This document shows, piece after piece, positions 9,563-20,096 of a DNA stretch of 64,000 nt (positions are counted from its first letter, which is position 1; the number at the start of each line of letters is the position of its first letter). The translations under genes were made by a program, and so were the position numbers. The notes under the pieces are model-generated. The model was given only the letters and a program-made list of their open reading frames with translations. It was not told the origin of the DNA and made no database searches. This DNA is from Micrasema longulum. Taxonomy: Eukaryota; Arthropoda; Insecta; Trichoptera; Brachycentridae. The stretch covers positions 1 to 64,000 of the forward strand of contig JAGVSM010002360.1 in the NCBI GenBank assembly GCA_022494885.1. The letters are read 5' to 3'.

Positions 9563-10255
9563 GTTAATATAAACAGCTCCCCAGGGAGTTGAATCCAGTC
9601 CTTGTCTACAAAAATTTGGACAAACTCAAAATATTGTTGATATATAAATTTTATCCTTCTTGTAAATGTATTGTGTAGTGTTTAAATTGTCGTGGATACG
9701 TAAATGCGTAGCCTTCCATAATTTATTCCCTTCTCTAAATGTTCTCTATTCCTGTCATAATTTGTTGATTTAAATGACTCCCTAAGGACTGGAATCCAGT
9801 ATTTTGTCAACAAACATTTGCACAAAAAAAACAGTACGTTTTATTTTGATATTAATTTAAATTGACACGAATACAATTTTTCACCTATCAAAAAAAGTAT
9901 GTCGTCTCAAGCGGAATTCTCCTGTTACAGATAAATCGAATATGACTCATCTTCCCGTCAAATTTCCAGCTTTTCATAAAGCAGGTAACGGACGTCGCTC
10001 TATAGAAACGAAAAAATCATGTCGACAATATCTCAAATGTAATATTTTCCCCCTGTGCATTTATATAACATCCCCTTTCCTGGAAATTTCCTGTCGGAGG
10101 AGGGGAAAGGTGTCCCTTTTTATTATGTCCCTGACAAAATGGTGTACGGTGAAACGGGTGAAAGTTCTAGGAAGAAGCGATAGAGGAAATTTATTTGCGC
10201 TCTCTCTGTGATTCTACCGAACGAGAGAGAGAGGTGAGAGCATAATAATATATGT
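9563..10255. other. Family A-associated tail and unassigned DNA
   Basis: 9563-9650 carries the tail that repeatedly flanks family A (CTCCCCAGGGAGTTGAATCC then TTTGGACAAACTCAAAATAT). A second degenerate copy is at ~9690-9830. From 9830 no feature is recognised; the frames 9942-10211 and 10254-10466 show no protein signature, and the latter lies in a transposon. Confidence 0.5.
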
Positions 10256-10263
10256 GTGTAGGT

Positions 10264-10912
10264 TAGAGTGGGTCCATGACGTATGCATTTTTTTTCGAGA
10301 CATCAAAGTGAAAAGGGTCTTAAAAGTTGCATTTTGGATCACATTGAACGTAAAAACTATTTTAAAAATATTCCATACTACTTTTGGCCCTCAACCGAGG
10401 TTTGATGTTTATCACTGTCTGAACATTTTGTTAATTTTCTATATTGATAAAACTATTTTTTGTTAGTAAAGATATAACTTAATCACATTACAAATTCGAA
10501 CACGTTTTGAAACTACCGAAACGCAAAAAGTTTAGACTCCGCGGAACTGATTCCGTTGAGCGCCTGGCTAATATTGACGAGAACAATGGCTCATTAAAAC
10601 AATGCTACCCATTTATTACAAAAAAAAGTGCAACTCACGCCCTTGGATGCTTATTTAATAAGGTTAAATGCACATTTTGATATTTAATTGGACTGATTTT
10701 CTTACTTTAATACGAAATGACAAATTAGCGATTTAGCGCAAATGACAGATTAGCGCAAAAAATCGACCTTTTCGAAAACTTCGAGCTTTGGTTGAGGGCC
10801 AAAAGTAGTTTCGATTTTTTTTGGTATTTTTTGCATTCCGAGCAATCCAAAAGGCAACTTTTTAGACCCCTTCCATTTCTTAATTCGGAAAAAAAAATAT
10901 CGTCCCACCCTA
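10264..10912. mobile_element. hAT-type miniature element, copy 2 (649 bp)
   Basis: Begins TAGAGTGGGTCCAT and ends CGTCCCACCCTA, flanked by GTGTAGGT (10256-10263) and GTGTGGGT (10913-10920), a 7/8-match 8-bp duplication. Same family as 7102-7600 and 58002-58605, with a longer interior. Overlapping frames at 10725-10977 are not genes. Confidence 0.8.
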
Positions 10913-11094
10913 GTGTGGGTAGCAGGTTGGTATGGATCTTAATCATTGTGCGAAGCGTAGAGTACATGTGGGCTTAAGCTTCGGATAATATTTTCAGGGT
11001 TGTCAAAAATGTTTTATATATTTTTTATACATACATTTCATATTTGTATATATCATATATATAGAAATATTAGTACGCCCAACGCTGCAATCTA

Positions 11095-11193
11095 TATTTC
11101 AATAAATATTTCATGTCAACCATGTCGGGAATCGAACCCGAGACCTCTTGCGTGGTAGGCAAATGCGCTGACCACTACACCACGAGGCCGACA
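11095..11193 (-). mobile_element. tRNA-derived SINE (family E), head only
   Basis: Reverse complement carries GGCCTCGTGGTGTAGTGGTC (A box) and GGGTTCGATTCCCGACATGG (B box), then the shared ATGAAATATT body; the 3' part is missing. The anticodon arm resembles tRNA-Gly. Full copies: 17581-17845 and 51089-51327. Confidence 0.75.
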
Positions 11194-11319
11194 CGAGCCC
11201 TAGAGATTTATTCATATCACAAACTTAAATGATTATTTAAATATCCAAACATTAGAAAACAGACGAAATTAAATGACTTGCTTTTTTGTTTAAAATAATA
11301 ATATCAATGTTCGATTAAT

Positions 11320-11870
11320 TAATTAATTAATTATGGATAATTATATAGCGCCATTTTCGTAATAAAATGCCTCAAAGGCGCTTTACATGGTGATTCTATT
11401 GTTAATTTAATTGAAGCTTTTAAATTTGTAATTTAATTAAAATAATTTATTTTGTTGTCACGTGCTACGGATTTATTCAAATGATTTAGAGAACAAGTGG
11501 GTTTTAAGTTTTTTCCGAAACATCACTTCACTTTCACAGCCTCGCACCTCTGCTGGGAGAGCATTCCATGCCATAGGGCCTGCGACCGCAAATGCGCGTT
11601 CACTAAATTTAGTGCGCTGTTTGCGTAGAGGTATAATAACTTTTCCTCTCGCCGTAGACGTAGCTGATCTAAGCGTGAGACGCCTGTCAGCTAGTTCATC
11701 TGGAATGCATAGTTCCCTTAGATATTCCGGAGCCGAGTTGTGCAGTGACTTATACATAAACCAACAGAGTTTGTATTCGACCCTCTGTGGAAAACGTAGC
11801 CAGTGTAGTTCCCGAAGTAGTGGAGTGATATGACTGAACTTAGAGATTCCGAAAATAATTAATCGATTGT
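11320..11870 (-). mobile_element. CR1/L2-type LINE 3' fragment
   Basis: Minus-strand ORF2 end: frame 11757-11473 encodes MYKSLHNSAPEYLREL, an LRSA motif, FAVAGPMAWNALPAEVR and KKLKTHLF. Upstream to ~11870 the same strand reads LRELHW. The 3' UTR has the well-known ATGTAAAGCGCCTTTGAG ... GGCGCTATATAA signature (~11385-11340) and ends in an (ATTA)n tail. This is the clearest CR1/L2-group assignment in the window. The plus-strand frame 11462-11833 is its shadow. Confidence 0.8.
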
Positions 11871-12200
11871 TGTGACCTTATCAATTTGATTGATATGCGA
11901 GTGCCCGGTCGAGTTACCCGATGTAATACTCTGTTCTACTGCGGTCCATCATCGACCAATTACAGCGCGAATTCAGTAATGTAATGCGGATGCATGTACT
12001 CGCGAACCAATATGCTAACAACATCGATGTCTTTAACGTGAGTCTTGGAAATTTTAAATATCTATATTTATGTTCCATATCAAATAGAACTTAATATTCT
12101 GTTCATATTGTATTTTATAACATTATGTACCTAGCTGCTTTAAACCTTTAACTGCATTTCTATAGCTTATTTTTAAAAAAAAACATATGTATGTGTATAT
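11871..12200. other. Unassigned intergenic DNA
   Basis: Mixed composition; no frame, repeat partner or structure recognised. Confidence 0.4.
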
Positions 12201-12204
12201 ATTG

Positions 12205-12870
12205 TTTTTTTTTTAAACTAACTAAACTTCATTAACACAGTTCTATATTTTATTACTTTATATTGTTTTTTTTAAAATAAGTTAACGCATTCATCTTTTT
12301 ATTTTTATTTTTAAACCAACTATACTTCTTAACACCGTTCCTATCTTTTATTTCTTTAAATTGTTTTTTTTTTTTTTTTTTAATGTTGTTTATACAGGGT
12401 GTTATTTAAACCCCGTCACATCCGAAACCACGATGATCAGTATGGGCAAGAAGACATATTAGCATATGAAAAAAAATATTTAGAACAAATAATTTTTTTC
12501 AAAGTAAAATAATTAAAAAACAAAAACAAATAGTTGCTTACTTCTGCAGGGAAGAAGTGAAAGGAGCGCGGCGCAGTATCAGATTCCCCCCTCCCTCTCC
12601 TCGCCTCTCCCCTGCAGAAGTAAGCAACCATTTGCCTTTTTTGATATTTTATTTTTTAAAATTTTATTCATTCTATAAAATTAATTTTATGCCAATATGT
12701 CTTCTTGCTCATACTGATCATCGTGGTTTCGGATGTGACAGGGTTTAATGAACACCCTGTATACTCATCTTTTTTTATTATACCAACTTTACTTCTAAAC
12801 ACTGTTCTATCTTTTGTTGCTTTATATTGTATTTTTTAAATTTTATGTTGTTTATATACTCATATTTTAT
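12205..12870. repeat. ~97-bp AT-rich tandem array (3-4 units), interrupted
   Basis: Units begin near 12221, 12318 and 12782 (ACCAACTTTACTTCTAAACA type) and end TATTGTTTTTT...GTTGTTTATATACTCAT. A 365-bp TA-target element interrupts the array at 12395-12759; with it removed the spacing is regular at ~97 bp. Confidence 0.6.
12395..12759. mobile_element. TA-target miniature inverted-repeat element (365 bp)
   Basis: Terminal inverted repeats of ~75 bp begin CAGGGTGTTATTTAAACC on the left and CAGGGTGTTCATTAAACC on the inverted right end. TA flanks both ends (12393-94, 12760-61). The neighbouring tandem unit shows the unoccupied site GTTGTTTATATACTCAT, giving a TA duplication, as for Tc1/mariner-like elements. 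Frames 12437-12631 and 12557-12748 are hairpin artefacts. Confidence 0.8.
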
Positions 12871-13600
12871 ACAACTTTCATGTATGTAAAATCCTTGTGG
12901 GCGTGAAAAATTAATAAAATTGATAAAAAAAATAAAAATTATTATCGAAAGTTGTTGCAACAGCGAATGTTTCCCTTTTTAAAAATATTTCTCTCTCCGT
13001 TGCAACAAATTTAGAATGAATATTATTGTTTAATAATATTTGGTACAGCCCTGAATCGAGATTACTCTGTTGGGGGTAGTGCGAGAGAGACAACAATGGG
13101 CGTCTTACAGTAGAGCAACAGGCGGCGACAGGATTGGTAGTAAATGGTTGGGACCGGTGGATACATTTTAGTAGAACATAATATTATACTACCTACTGTA
13201 CATAGCCGTTCTCAACCTGTTAAAAAAGAAAGCGTCCTTACACCTCACACTTTTCCGCAACGGTTCATAATGACTTGTGTCATTCTTTAGTTTGGTATAT
13301 CGAAGCTTTACTGACATAATGCATCGAGTCATGAAAACAAGTTGCGGGATAATCGCATTTAAAGGTTTTTTATTCTTTCGACGCATCATTTCTCTCACAA
13401 TTTTCTTTTATTTGATTTTTTTTTAAAGTTTCAACAGAGTAATCTTTATTCTAGGCATAGCATGAAATTTGAAATCAACAGCTTGCGCCTATATTAAAAT
13501 TTATTCGAAATATATAAGGACTGTTTACTTAATGCATTCTGTCAGTATAGCAGGGGCGAATTCTCCTCATAAACGATTATTTGCAGCTTACCATATTGTG
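12871..13600. other. Unassigned AT-rich DNA
   Basis: Imperfect inverted GTTGCAACA motifs at ~12950 and ~13000. The frames at 12911-13096 and 13189-13398 lack any domain signature. Confidence 0.4.
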
Positions 13601-13603
13601 ATT

Positions 13604-13655
13604 TAAATGTCACTTGCCTTTTGTATGCTGACGATGCCGTGATTTTTGTTAACGG
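13604..13655 (+). pseudogene. LINE reverse transcriptase YADD-box remnant
   Basis: CTTTTGTATGCTGACGATGC encodes LLYADDAV, the catalytic box of LINE reverse transcriptases. Only ~15 codons survive before AT-rich sequence. A longer relative lies at 14503-14690. Confidence 0.45.
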
Positions 13656-13687
13656 ATATTTTTATATTATGTTAAATAATATTTGAT

Positions 13688-13992
13688 GTATTTTTATTTA
13701 TATCCCTACAGAGATGAGGTAGAATTTTTTCAAATTCAAGGTTCAGGATTATGGATATTCGAGCGTTTACAGGGCTTATGACCTGTCATTGGCTGGGTTA
13801 AGTGGCCACTTTATGTAGGTACTACAACATTCCCCATTACGCTTATTTTAGCGAATATCCACACCAGGTAAACTTAACCCAGCCAATGACAGGTCATAAG
13901 CCCTGTAAAAGCTCGAATATCCATAATCCTGAACCTTGAATTTGAAAAAATTCTACCTCATCTCTGTAGGGATATAAATAAAAATATATACC
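13688..13992. mobile_element. Foldback element, family A variant, near-perfect hairpin
   Basis: About 305 bp: two arms of ~120 bp running inward from TATTTTTATTTATATCCCTAC, almost identical (one clear difference, GCG versus GCT, beside the CAGGGCTTATGACCTGTCAT block), around a ~60-bp loop. Such high arm identity suggests a recent insertion or arm homogenisation. Confidence 0.75.
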
Positions 13993-14502
13993 TACTCCCG
14001 TCTTGGGAGAAAATCCAGATTTGTGTGCATGTACACGAACCAAAAAATATTTGATGTTTTGAAGATAATGTCAGTCAAATTTCCACCACAGAGTTGTTTA
14101 ATCCAAGATCCAATTTTCATTAATTCTTTCATTAGATGAGCCAAGTAGGGTAAAAAAATTTACTACCCTGGCAACACTAACGAAATTTCCATTTTGTATC
14201 TTCGACAATCTGACAGATGGAAAAATAATTCAATTTTTAGATAATGCATTTGCTACTTAAACATTCGTTTGCTAATTACACATGAAATGTGATACCTTCC
14301 TGTTTCTTACAGATTCAAGCAGTATTTTTACACTTTAAAAGGACACATCACGGCATAGTTAATTCAGATCAGGAGTTGCGACTGAGCGACGTCTACAAAG
14401 AAACTAATGGGTCAAAACGTAAACCTACTCATTTATGAGTAGTTTAGTCGCCTTCTGTTTGGTGAGCGCATGCGGTTTCTGGACTATTCTTAATTCTATG
14501 TC
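13993..14502. other. Unassigned DNA
   Basis: No gene or repeat partner recognised. The minus frame 14425-14736 is antisense to the LINE fragment that follows. Confidence 0.4.
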
Positions 14503-14690
14503 AATTGTCTTTTGTATGCTGATGATGCCGTGCTTCTTGCTAACAACAAAGAGGCACTGCAACTCTTGGTAACAAAGGTCTACGATGTATGCAAGAGAAG
14601 CGATTTGCTGATGAATGTCGATAAATCGAATGATGGTTTTTGGAAGAAATGAAAGTATGACTAAATGTGAGAAAAAGGTTGGGTACTGCT
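14503..14690 (+). pseudogene. LINE reverse transcriptase fragment with YADD box
   Basis: Translates as LLYADDAVLLANNKEALQ and continues through the helix after the catalytic YADD motif, ending MNVDKSN, where a frameshift breaks it before an FGRNES-like stretch. The two aspartates are the metal-binding residues of the family. Isolated internal fragment, not functional. Confidence 0.7.
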
Positions 14691-14896
14691 GAATTGGTGC
14701 ACACAATATTGTATTACCTACGGCACATAATAACATAACCTAGATGTTCCCGGTACAAACATAAGGGTGAAACATAATGTCATAATATATAACATAATAT
14801 TATTCTAAGAGCTTCTGTAGTCGTCCTCAGATAAAGATGCCTACGCTCATAGGGTGATCATGATGGAAAAATATAAAATATCACATTTTTGACTCA

Positions 14897-15010
14897 GGTT
14901 GTGGTCTCGTGGCTGGTGTTGTGGACACACAGATCAGAAGTAAGAGGTTCGAGCTCCACTTATCCCTTTCTTATGAGGTAGTTCATTGGTTTTTTTAATT
15001 CTTTTTATGT
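14897..15010 (+). mobile_element. SINE family G, diverged copy
   Basis: GGTTGTGGTCTCGTGGCTGG and GAGGTTCGAGCTCC correspond to the A- and B-box regions of family G. The body has decayed. Confidence 0.55.
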
Positions 15011-15732
15011 GTAAGACTATTCAGACTTTAGACCTGGAGGTTCAGCGACGATCTGCAAATTTCCACCTAAAAAGAAGGCGTTCCTCTGTTATTGGTGGCG
15101 TCCGTCTACTCCCAACTCCCAACTGAAGGAATGTCTCAATTGAATATTAAAAAAATGACTTTAAATGCTCTTTTTAATGCTTGGCAATCGCGATGGGAAT
15201 CTTCCCCGTCAGGGAGGGTTACCTTTCTTTTTTTTCCTTCAATCCGTCAGATCCGTCAACTCCCGAGGGAGGAAAACCAGCCAGTCTGCAAGCATTTGGA
15301 CATACTCAAACATTGGACAGTATATTATGTTTGCATTTCATAGCTATGTAATTATCCTTTATTTTTTTAATACTCTGTTTTACCTCCTGTGTATATTGTA
15401 AAAAAAACAGACACCACATCACATTTAAATTGCTCTGAGCAGCCAACAGAAATTGTGAAGTCCAAAAGTCGATATTTCAAGGTGCTCGAGATCCTAACCA
15501 ACCGAAGCGCGAGGCCGATCAAGTTAGGCCCTTAGAGCCGATACAATGACGCCCGAATGGCTGATTACATGATGCTCGGAGGGCCGACTTTCCTAGCATG
15601 TAACCTGTTGCCTGCTAGTCGCTGTTAAATGCTCCAAAAACCATGTAGTCAGTGGACTCGTGTTGCCACTATGCTTCACATCTTAAATTGCATCAAATCC
15701 ACTTCCGGTTTCGGATTTAAATATTTTTTTAA
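15011..15732. other. Unassigned DNA with family A tail remnant
   Basis: About 15250-15325 resembles the family A-associated tail (GTCTGCAAGCATTTGGACA). 15470-15650 is somewhat GC-richer and unique here. No gene found; the frames 15092-15343 and 15165-15401 lack signatures. Confidence 0.4.
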
Positions 15733-16133
15733 CTCAAGCGCCAAGCCATTCCTTTCTTTGATTCCGGCGGTCCTTGTTTTGAATTCCAACGTACCCACAC
15801 CTCTTTGACGGCGAGTCAAGAAAGCAACGCGCGCGAACACACATCGAGAAGGTACCGCGAGCGTGATAGCCATTCAAATCATCAAAATATAAACGAAACG
15901 TAAAAAAGTGACTTTGTGCATACGAAAACGGGGTTTTTAGGACCAGTGTCAAAGGGAGAAAATCGTAAGTACTTACCCTTTTCATTAATTCCAGGCTTGA
16001 TACTTAAAACTCTAACGTCAATTAGTTTACGTAAAATCAAACGTTCCCTATTTTCTTCGAACACGCGTATCACGAGAGGGCAGGCCTTGTTTTACAGTCC
16101 CGAGGTCGAAGGAATTAAACATCCAACAATGGG
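15733..16133. repeat. Dispersed repeat I, copy 2
   Basis: Direct-orientation partner of 6305-6712. Both copies keep a GTAAGT...TTCCAG pair 38 nt apart, too short for a normal intron. The overlapping frames 15734-15985, 15882-16073 and 15916-16266 are not conserved in the other copy. Confidence 0.65.
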
Positions 16134-16171
16134 ACTTGCATCATTCTTTTTTACCTTGCTTATAACAGGGT

Positions 16172-16436
16172 TTATATTTGTACCCCAGAGGCAGACGGAT
16201 GCAAATCCAGAATTTGACGAAATGACATTTCGATTTTCGTATCCAGTTTATGATCATGTCCATTGATTTTAAAGAAATTTAAGTCTCATAATGAAAGAGC
16301 CAATGTATTCAGATACTGAACATACAAATTAATGTTCTGAATTATTAGAAAACACTTAGAGAAAATAGATTCTTTAGGCTGTTGTTGAATATTTGACGTT
16401 TGGATTTGCATCCGTCTGCCTCCGAGGTACAAAATT
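16172..16436. mobile_element. Miniature inverted-repeat element (~265 bp)
   Basis: Left end TTGTACCCCAGAGGCAGACG and right end, inverted, TTGTACCTCGGAGGCAGACG form ~35-bp terminal inverted repeats with 2 mismatches over the first 20 bp. The interior is non-coding. No clear target duplication; superfamily unknown. Confidence 0.6.
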
Positions 16437-17180
16437 TACTTCAAAGAAATAGTTATTTATTTGTTTACTTCAAAAAGCAATATTTTATTGAATTTAGTTC
16501 AATGAAAAACTTTATTACATCATCATAATCATTCCCTTTCCGCACCTAATGGTGCATAGGTCACTGCGTTGGTATTAGAGAGGTGGTAAAAAAAATGTAA
16601 CTGCTGTTTTAAAACAGTTACCCTTTCGAAACATCTAGAACAGTTTCATAAAAACATTTTGCATACGTTTCGTTGGTCCCACAGAGCGGAAAACGGCTCG
16701 TTTACGGGTAATTCAAAATATGCATATTAAAAAAAAAATGTTGAAGAATTATCCGACGTCGCACGAAAAAATATTGACACTCTTACAATCGTAGTTTTCT
16801 GCTTATTTAAAAATAAATATAATAAAAATAACGTCAAAAGACCCAGTTATGAATTTACTGTGCTAACGCTCATTATTTTACCACTAGCACTTAAGTATGA
16901 ACGAGTAGCTACCTACTTTTTTCAGGGCGGATTCCGGGAACAAGGAATCGGCGCTGGGCGTCGAAGGCCCTTTATCAAGTTTGGCATGTCGGCACCCCCA
17001 AGTTCGGGGAGGTTAATTAATAATTACAAAGGAATTTCTTGTAATTTCGATAGCCATTATTTCAGAAACTGTTCGCCATGGCAAAAATAAAGAATTTCAT
17101 TTACTATTTTATCAATCGAGATTTTAATTTAATTAAATTATACTGCTTTCACTGTATGGTTGGCAAATAATATGGGGACC
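16437..17180. other. Unassigned DNA with SINE E tail remnant
   Basis: 16523-16590 resembles the inverted 3' end of SINE E (ATCATTCCCTTTCCGCACCT, the complement of GCGGAAAGGGAATGAT). The rest is unassigned. The frame 16860-17090 has no recognised domain. ~17110-17160 resembles ~35830-35880. Confidence 0.4.
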
Positions 17181-17480
17181 TTTGTCGGATATTTATTTTA
17201 TTTATTCATATTTTTTGCTTACAAACTATAATTAATAATAAAAATAATGTGACCTTACTGGGGTTTCCCGTGCCGAGGACAGTTAAAAATATATATTTTT
17301 TTAAATTACATTTGAGGATAAACAATGAAGACTAACTTAAAAAAACGAAGATAATTAACAAATATTTAGACAGTTTAAAAAACAAGGTATTTATGTACAT
17401 CTATATTATTTATATTACAAAAAACACAATGAAAATAACAAAAACCTAACATAAGCTATACACTATCACATATTATCATT
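17181..17480 (-). mobile_element. LINE family C 3' UTR, diverged, minus strand
   Basis: Reverse complement contains CTCGGCACGGGAAACCCC and ends in an ATAAATAAAATAAATA tail (near 17193-17205). Compare the CCCTCGGCACGGG block in the 3' ends at 34450 and 48045. Confidence 0.5.
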
Positions 17481-17580
17481 TAAACACAAATAGTGGCAAA
17501 AAATATGTTTACAAATTCAAAACAAAAAAGTATATGTTCATAACAGTGTTTTCATAAATTTAATAATATTGTTATTATGT

Positions 17581-17845
17581 CGGCCTCGTGGTGTAATAGT
17601 CAGCGCATTTGCCTACCATGCAAGAGGTTTCGGGTTCGATTCTCGACATGATTCACATGAAATATTGTTGAAAAGGGTGTTTTTACACTAGAATATTTCA
17701 TAGTCCCTAGACTGGTACGCAGAGCGTAAGACTGATTACCTTACCTTCGTGTAACAAAAATAATCAAGATACGCTGTGATTGGTGTACCAATGCAGTGCC
17801 CTATGCACCATTATGCGCGGAAAGGGAATGATGATTATTAACAAT
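17581..17845 (+). mobile_element. tRNA-derived SINE (family E), full length
   Basis: Head CGGCCTCGTGGTGTAATAGT and B box GGGTTCGATTCTCGACATG, body with ATTTCATAGTCCCTAGACTG, and 3' end GCGGAAAGGGAATGATGATT. The head resembles tRNA-Gly in the anticodon arm. Not a functional tRNA: there is no paired acceptor stem or 3' side. Confidence 0.8.
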
Positions 17846-17849
17846 TTAC

Positions 17850-18149
17850 AACAGGGATGCAGAACATTTCAGATAAAGAAATATGAAAGTCTAAGCAATT
17901 ACATGGCTTATAACCTGTCATGGCTGGTTTAAGTGGCCACTTTACACACCATTTTGCCTATGTTTGAACATCCATATTATTTCAACTTTTCCATCTGTTG
18001 ATTTAAGTGAAGTTAAAAAGCTGAAATCTTTATTGCTGGGAAGATATTAATCTGTTCGAATTATTTCACATACTAGGCAACGCCTAAAAACAATTTTTTT
18101 AAACAGGATTTCTTAAAAGGGAGTCCTAAGATCAAAATAAAATATTATT
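17850..18149. mobile_element. Foldback family A, left arm
   Basis: TTACAACAGGGATG, GTGGCCACTTTACACACC, TTCCATCTGTTGATTTAAG and CATACTAGGCAACGCCT match the left arm of family A. A right-arm remnant is at ~18590-18640, so the element is split by a SINE and another insertion. Confidence 0.65.
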
Positions 18150-18341
18150 TTTTTAGAAAAAAGGAATATTTGCGTTCTTATGATTTACCCGAATATTTAA
18201 TTTTGTGGGCCATTTTCAACGAGTTGTAAATAACTCACTATTAGAAAATGGGAATGAATCAAGTTGGGGTAGAGTAGGATTCGAACCAGGGACCTTTGGT
18301 CCGTGAGTCCGAGACACTAGCCACAGGACCACAACCCGATT
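18150..18341 (-). mobile_element. SINE family G, minus strand
   Basis: Reverse complement: ATCGGGTTGTGGTCCTGTGG, CTAGTGTCTCGGACTC, then GGTTCGAATCC, with the body ending in a TTTTTTCTAAAAAA-type tail. It sits within a family A foldback. Confidence 0.75.
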
Positions 18342-18640
18342 ATAGCACAGATTACAACACAGATGGTGAACAACAACCCTATAAATGCCTGGACTTCTTA
18401 ATATTATTCTTAGAGGTGGGGGTCAGTGCTATGCATGCTCCTGACGTCACTGCGACCTGTGAAGATCTATTGCGATGGGTCCCCGCGAATAGTTCTCGCC
18501 CTCTAAGCCCTGGTCTATGAAAAGCTTGTGGCTTTTTTTGCCAGAGCATAACGCTCTGCTTCCGGTCCATAACCTAAGCCTGCAAGCATTGCCTGGACTT
18601 TCATATTTCCTTATTTAAAATGTTAACAGGTGAATTTTAT
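18342..18640. other. GC-richer insert and family A right-arm remnant
   Basis: 18415-18580 is a GC-richer segment unique in this window. 18585-18630 (GCCTGGACTTTCATATTTCC) is the end of a family A right arm. The frames 18296-18520 and 18379-18570 have no family signature. Confidence 0.4.
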
Positions 18641-19714
18641 TTTTTTTGTACTTTATTTATTTATTTATAAATTTATTGCAAAAAAAATAAACATACTTAA
18701 TAACAGGGAATCTATATAAAACCAATTAATGTAAAATGAAAACGGAGTGTTCTCTGTTTATTATAGTCTCCATCTAACATGGCACAGCCTGTTCTGAGAT
18801 GGAGATTTTTTATCTTTAGAGCGTAAGTAGTCCTATACTAATAAAACAATAACATAAAAAAGAAAAACAAAAACTACTTAATTATAAATGCCCAGTTAAT
18901 CAAATGTAAGAAATTGAAAATCATTAATATTTAATAATATAAACAGCTCCCCAGCGAGTTGAATCCAGTCCTTGTCTACAAAAATTTGGACAAACTTAAA
19001 GTTTGTTTGAAAATCATTATTATACAAATATAAAGCAAATATATGTGCCAAGAATACATGTTACTCAAACATAAATAATGTAGTATAATATAAAATAAAA
19101 CAAATATAAAGCAATGAAATACATAAAAATATAAATAATATGTTTACCAATAATATAAAGTTCTACGTTTATTGATTTACATATATTTTTCAAAAAAATC
19201 TCTCGCTACACTATTTATATGTGCAGTTATTTAACGTTATTTAATATTTAATTTAATGTACTCGTAAAGTTTATCGATAAAAACGCCTATTTTTGGGCGT
19301 TTGAAGTGACTTTTAACTTATTTAAACAAGTTTCGATTTCGGTTTCGGCGGAAACCAGAAAATAAGCCGACATTCGGTATCGTTTTCGTCTGACAATCTT
19401 GTTTCAGTCAGTCACAATAAATTACCTACTGTTGTTCTAAATATGTTGACTCTGGCGGGAGGTCTATTTATATTTGATTCTGGGTAAAAAAGATACGAAG
19501 GCTAACGAAGAAATACATCCTTCCCTACGCCCTTAATTGGCTCTGATGGATTTTAGGGGAGAAATTTGCATCCAAAGGGGTGACGTTAGATTTAAGCAAG
19601 GGTGATTTAAGACTTCCGACCCACATACATAATATTAAGGAACCCGACGAAAAGTGTTAGTTCTTAGTGTTCAGTTGGAGCTCGGAATTATTTTGATATT
19701 ATTTACTAAATGTT
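18641..19714. other. Unassigned AT-rich DNA
   Basis: ~18940-19010 is a copy of the family A-associated tail (AACAGCTCCCCAGCGAGTTG). No gene or other repeat recognised. Confidence 0.4.
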
Positions 19715-19756
19715 ATTAAATATTTGTATATAACCACTTACTGACTTTGCTATTTC

Positions 19757-19786
19757 TACCGGTTTCGAGACGTACCCGTCAGGACA
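19757..19786 (-). repeat. Hammerhead-like motif, deleted copy
   Basis: Minus strand reads GTGTCCTGACGGGTACG then TCTCGAAACCGGTAG. Relative to the partner at 20097-20145 it lacks ~9 nt spanning part of the core and stem II, so it cannot fold as a ribozyme. Confidence 0.4.
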
Positions 19787-19867
19787 CAGCTGCTTATTAA
19801 AATGAATGTCGTGTTGATTTTATATTTTTGTGCAACAACTATGGTGAAGGTGTATGGTGGGTTTTGC

Positions 19868-20073
19868 ATGTTTTTTTAAATCTTTTTTTAGAAAAAATAA
19901 ATATTTGCGTTCTTATGATTTACCCAAATATTTAATTTTTGAGGGTCATTTTCGACGTGTTGTAAATAACTCACTATTAGAAAATAGGAATCAAGTTGGG
20001 GTAGACTGGGATTCGAACCACGGACCTTTGGGCCGCGAGTCCGAGACACTAGCCACGGGACCACAACCCGATT
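19868..20073 (-). mobile_element. SINE family G, minus strand
   Basis: Reverse complement begins ATCGGGTTGTGGTCCCGTGG and contains GGTTCGAATCCCAG, with an A-rich end. Nested in the inverted-repeat element 19715-20172. The frames 19854-20246 and 19888-20232 are read-through artefacts. Confidence 0.8.
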
Positions 20074-20096
20074 CTTATTACAATGTTGGTTTAATT

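Noticed and set aside
10725..10977. Opposed 60-80 residue frames
   Set aside because: Both lie inside the hAT-type miniature element, whose other copies do not keep the frames.
11100..11195. tRNA gene candidates at 661, 5153, 11095, 17581, 18150, 19868, 23668, 26581 and 51089
   Set aside because: Each has A- and B-box sequences but no complementary acceptor stem, and each continues into a shared non-tRNA body in several copies, so they are SINE heads.
11462..11833. 123-residue plus-strand frame
   Set aside because: Antisense shadow of the CR1/L2-type LINE coding end on the minus strand.
15972..16010. Mini-intron in repeat I (GTAAGT ... TTCCAG)
   Set aside because: 38 nt is below workable intron size, and neither flank has a conserved reading frame.
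16860..17090. 76-residue frame as a small gene
   Set aside because: No domain, no splice or start context, and no second copy; indistinguishable from chance.
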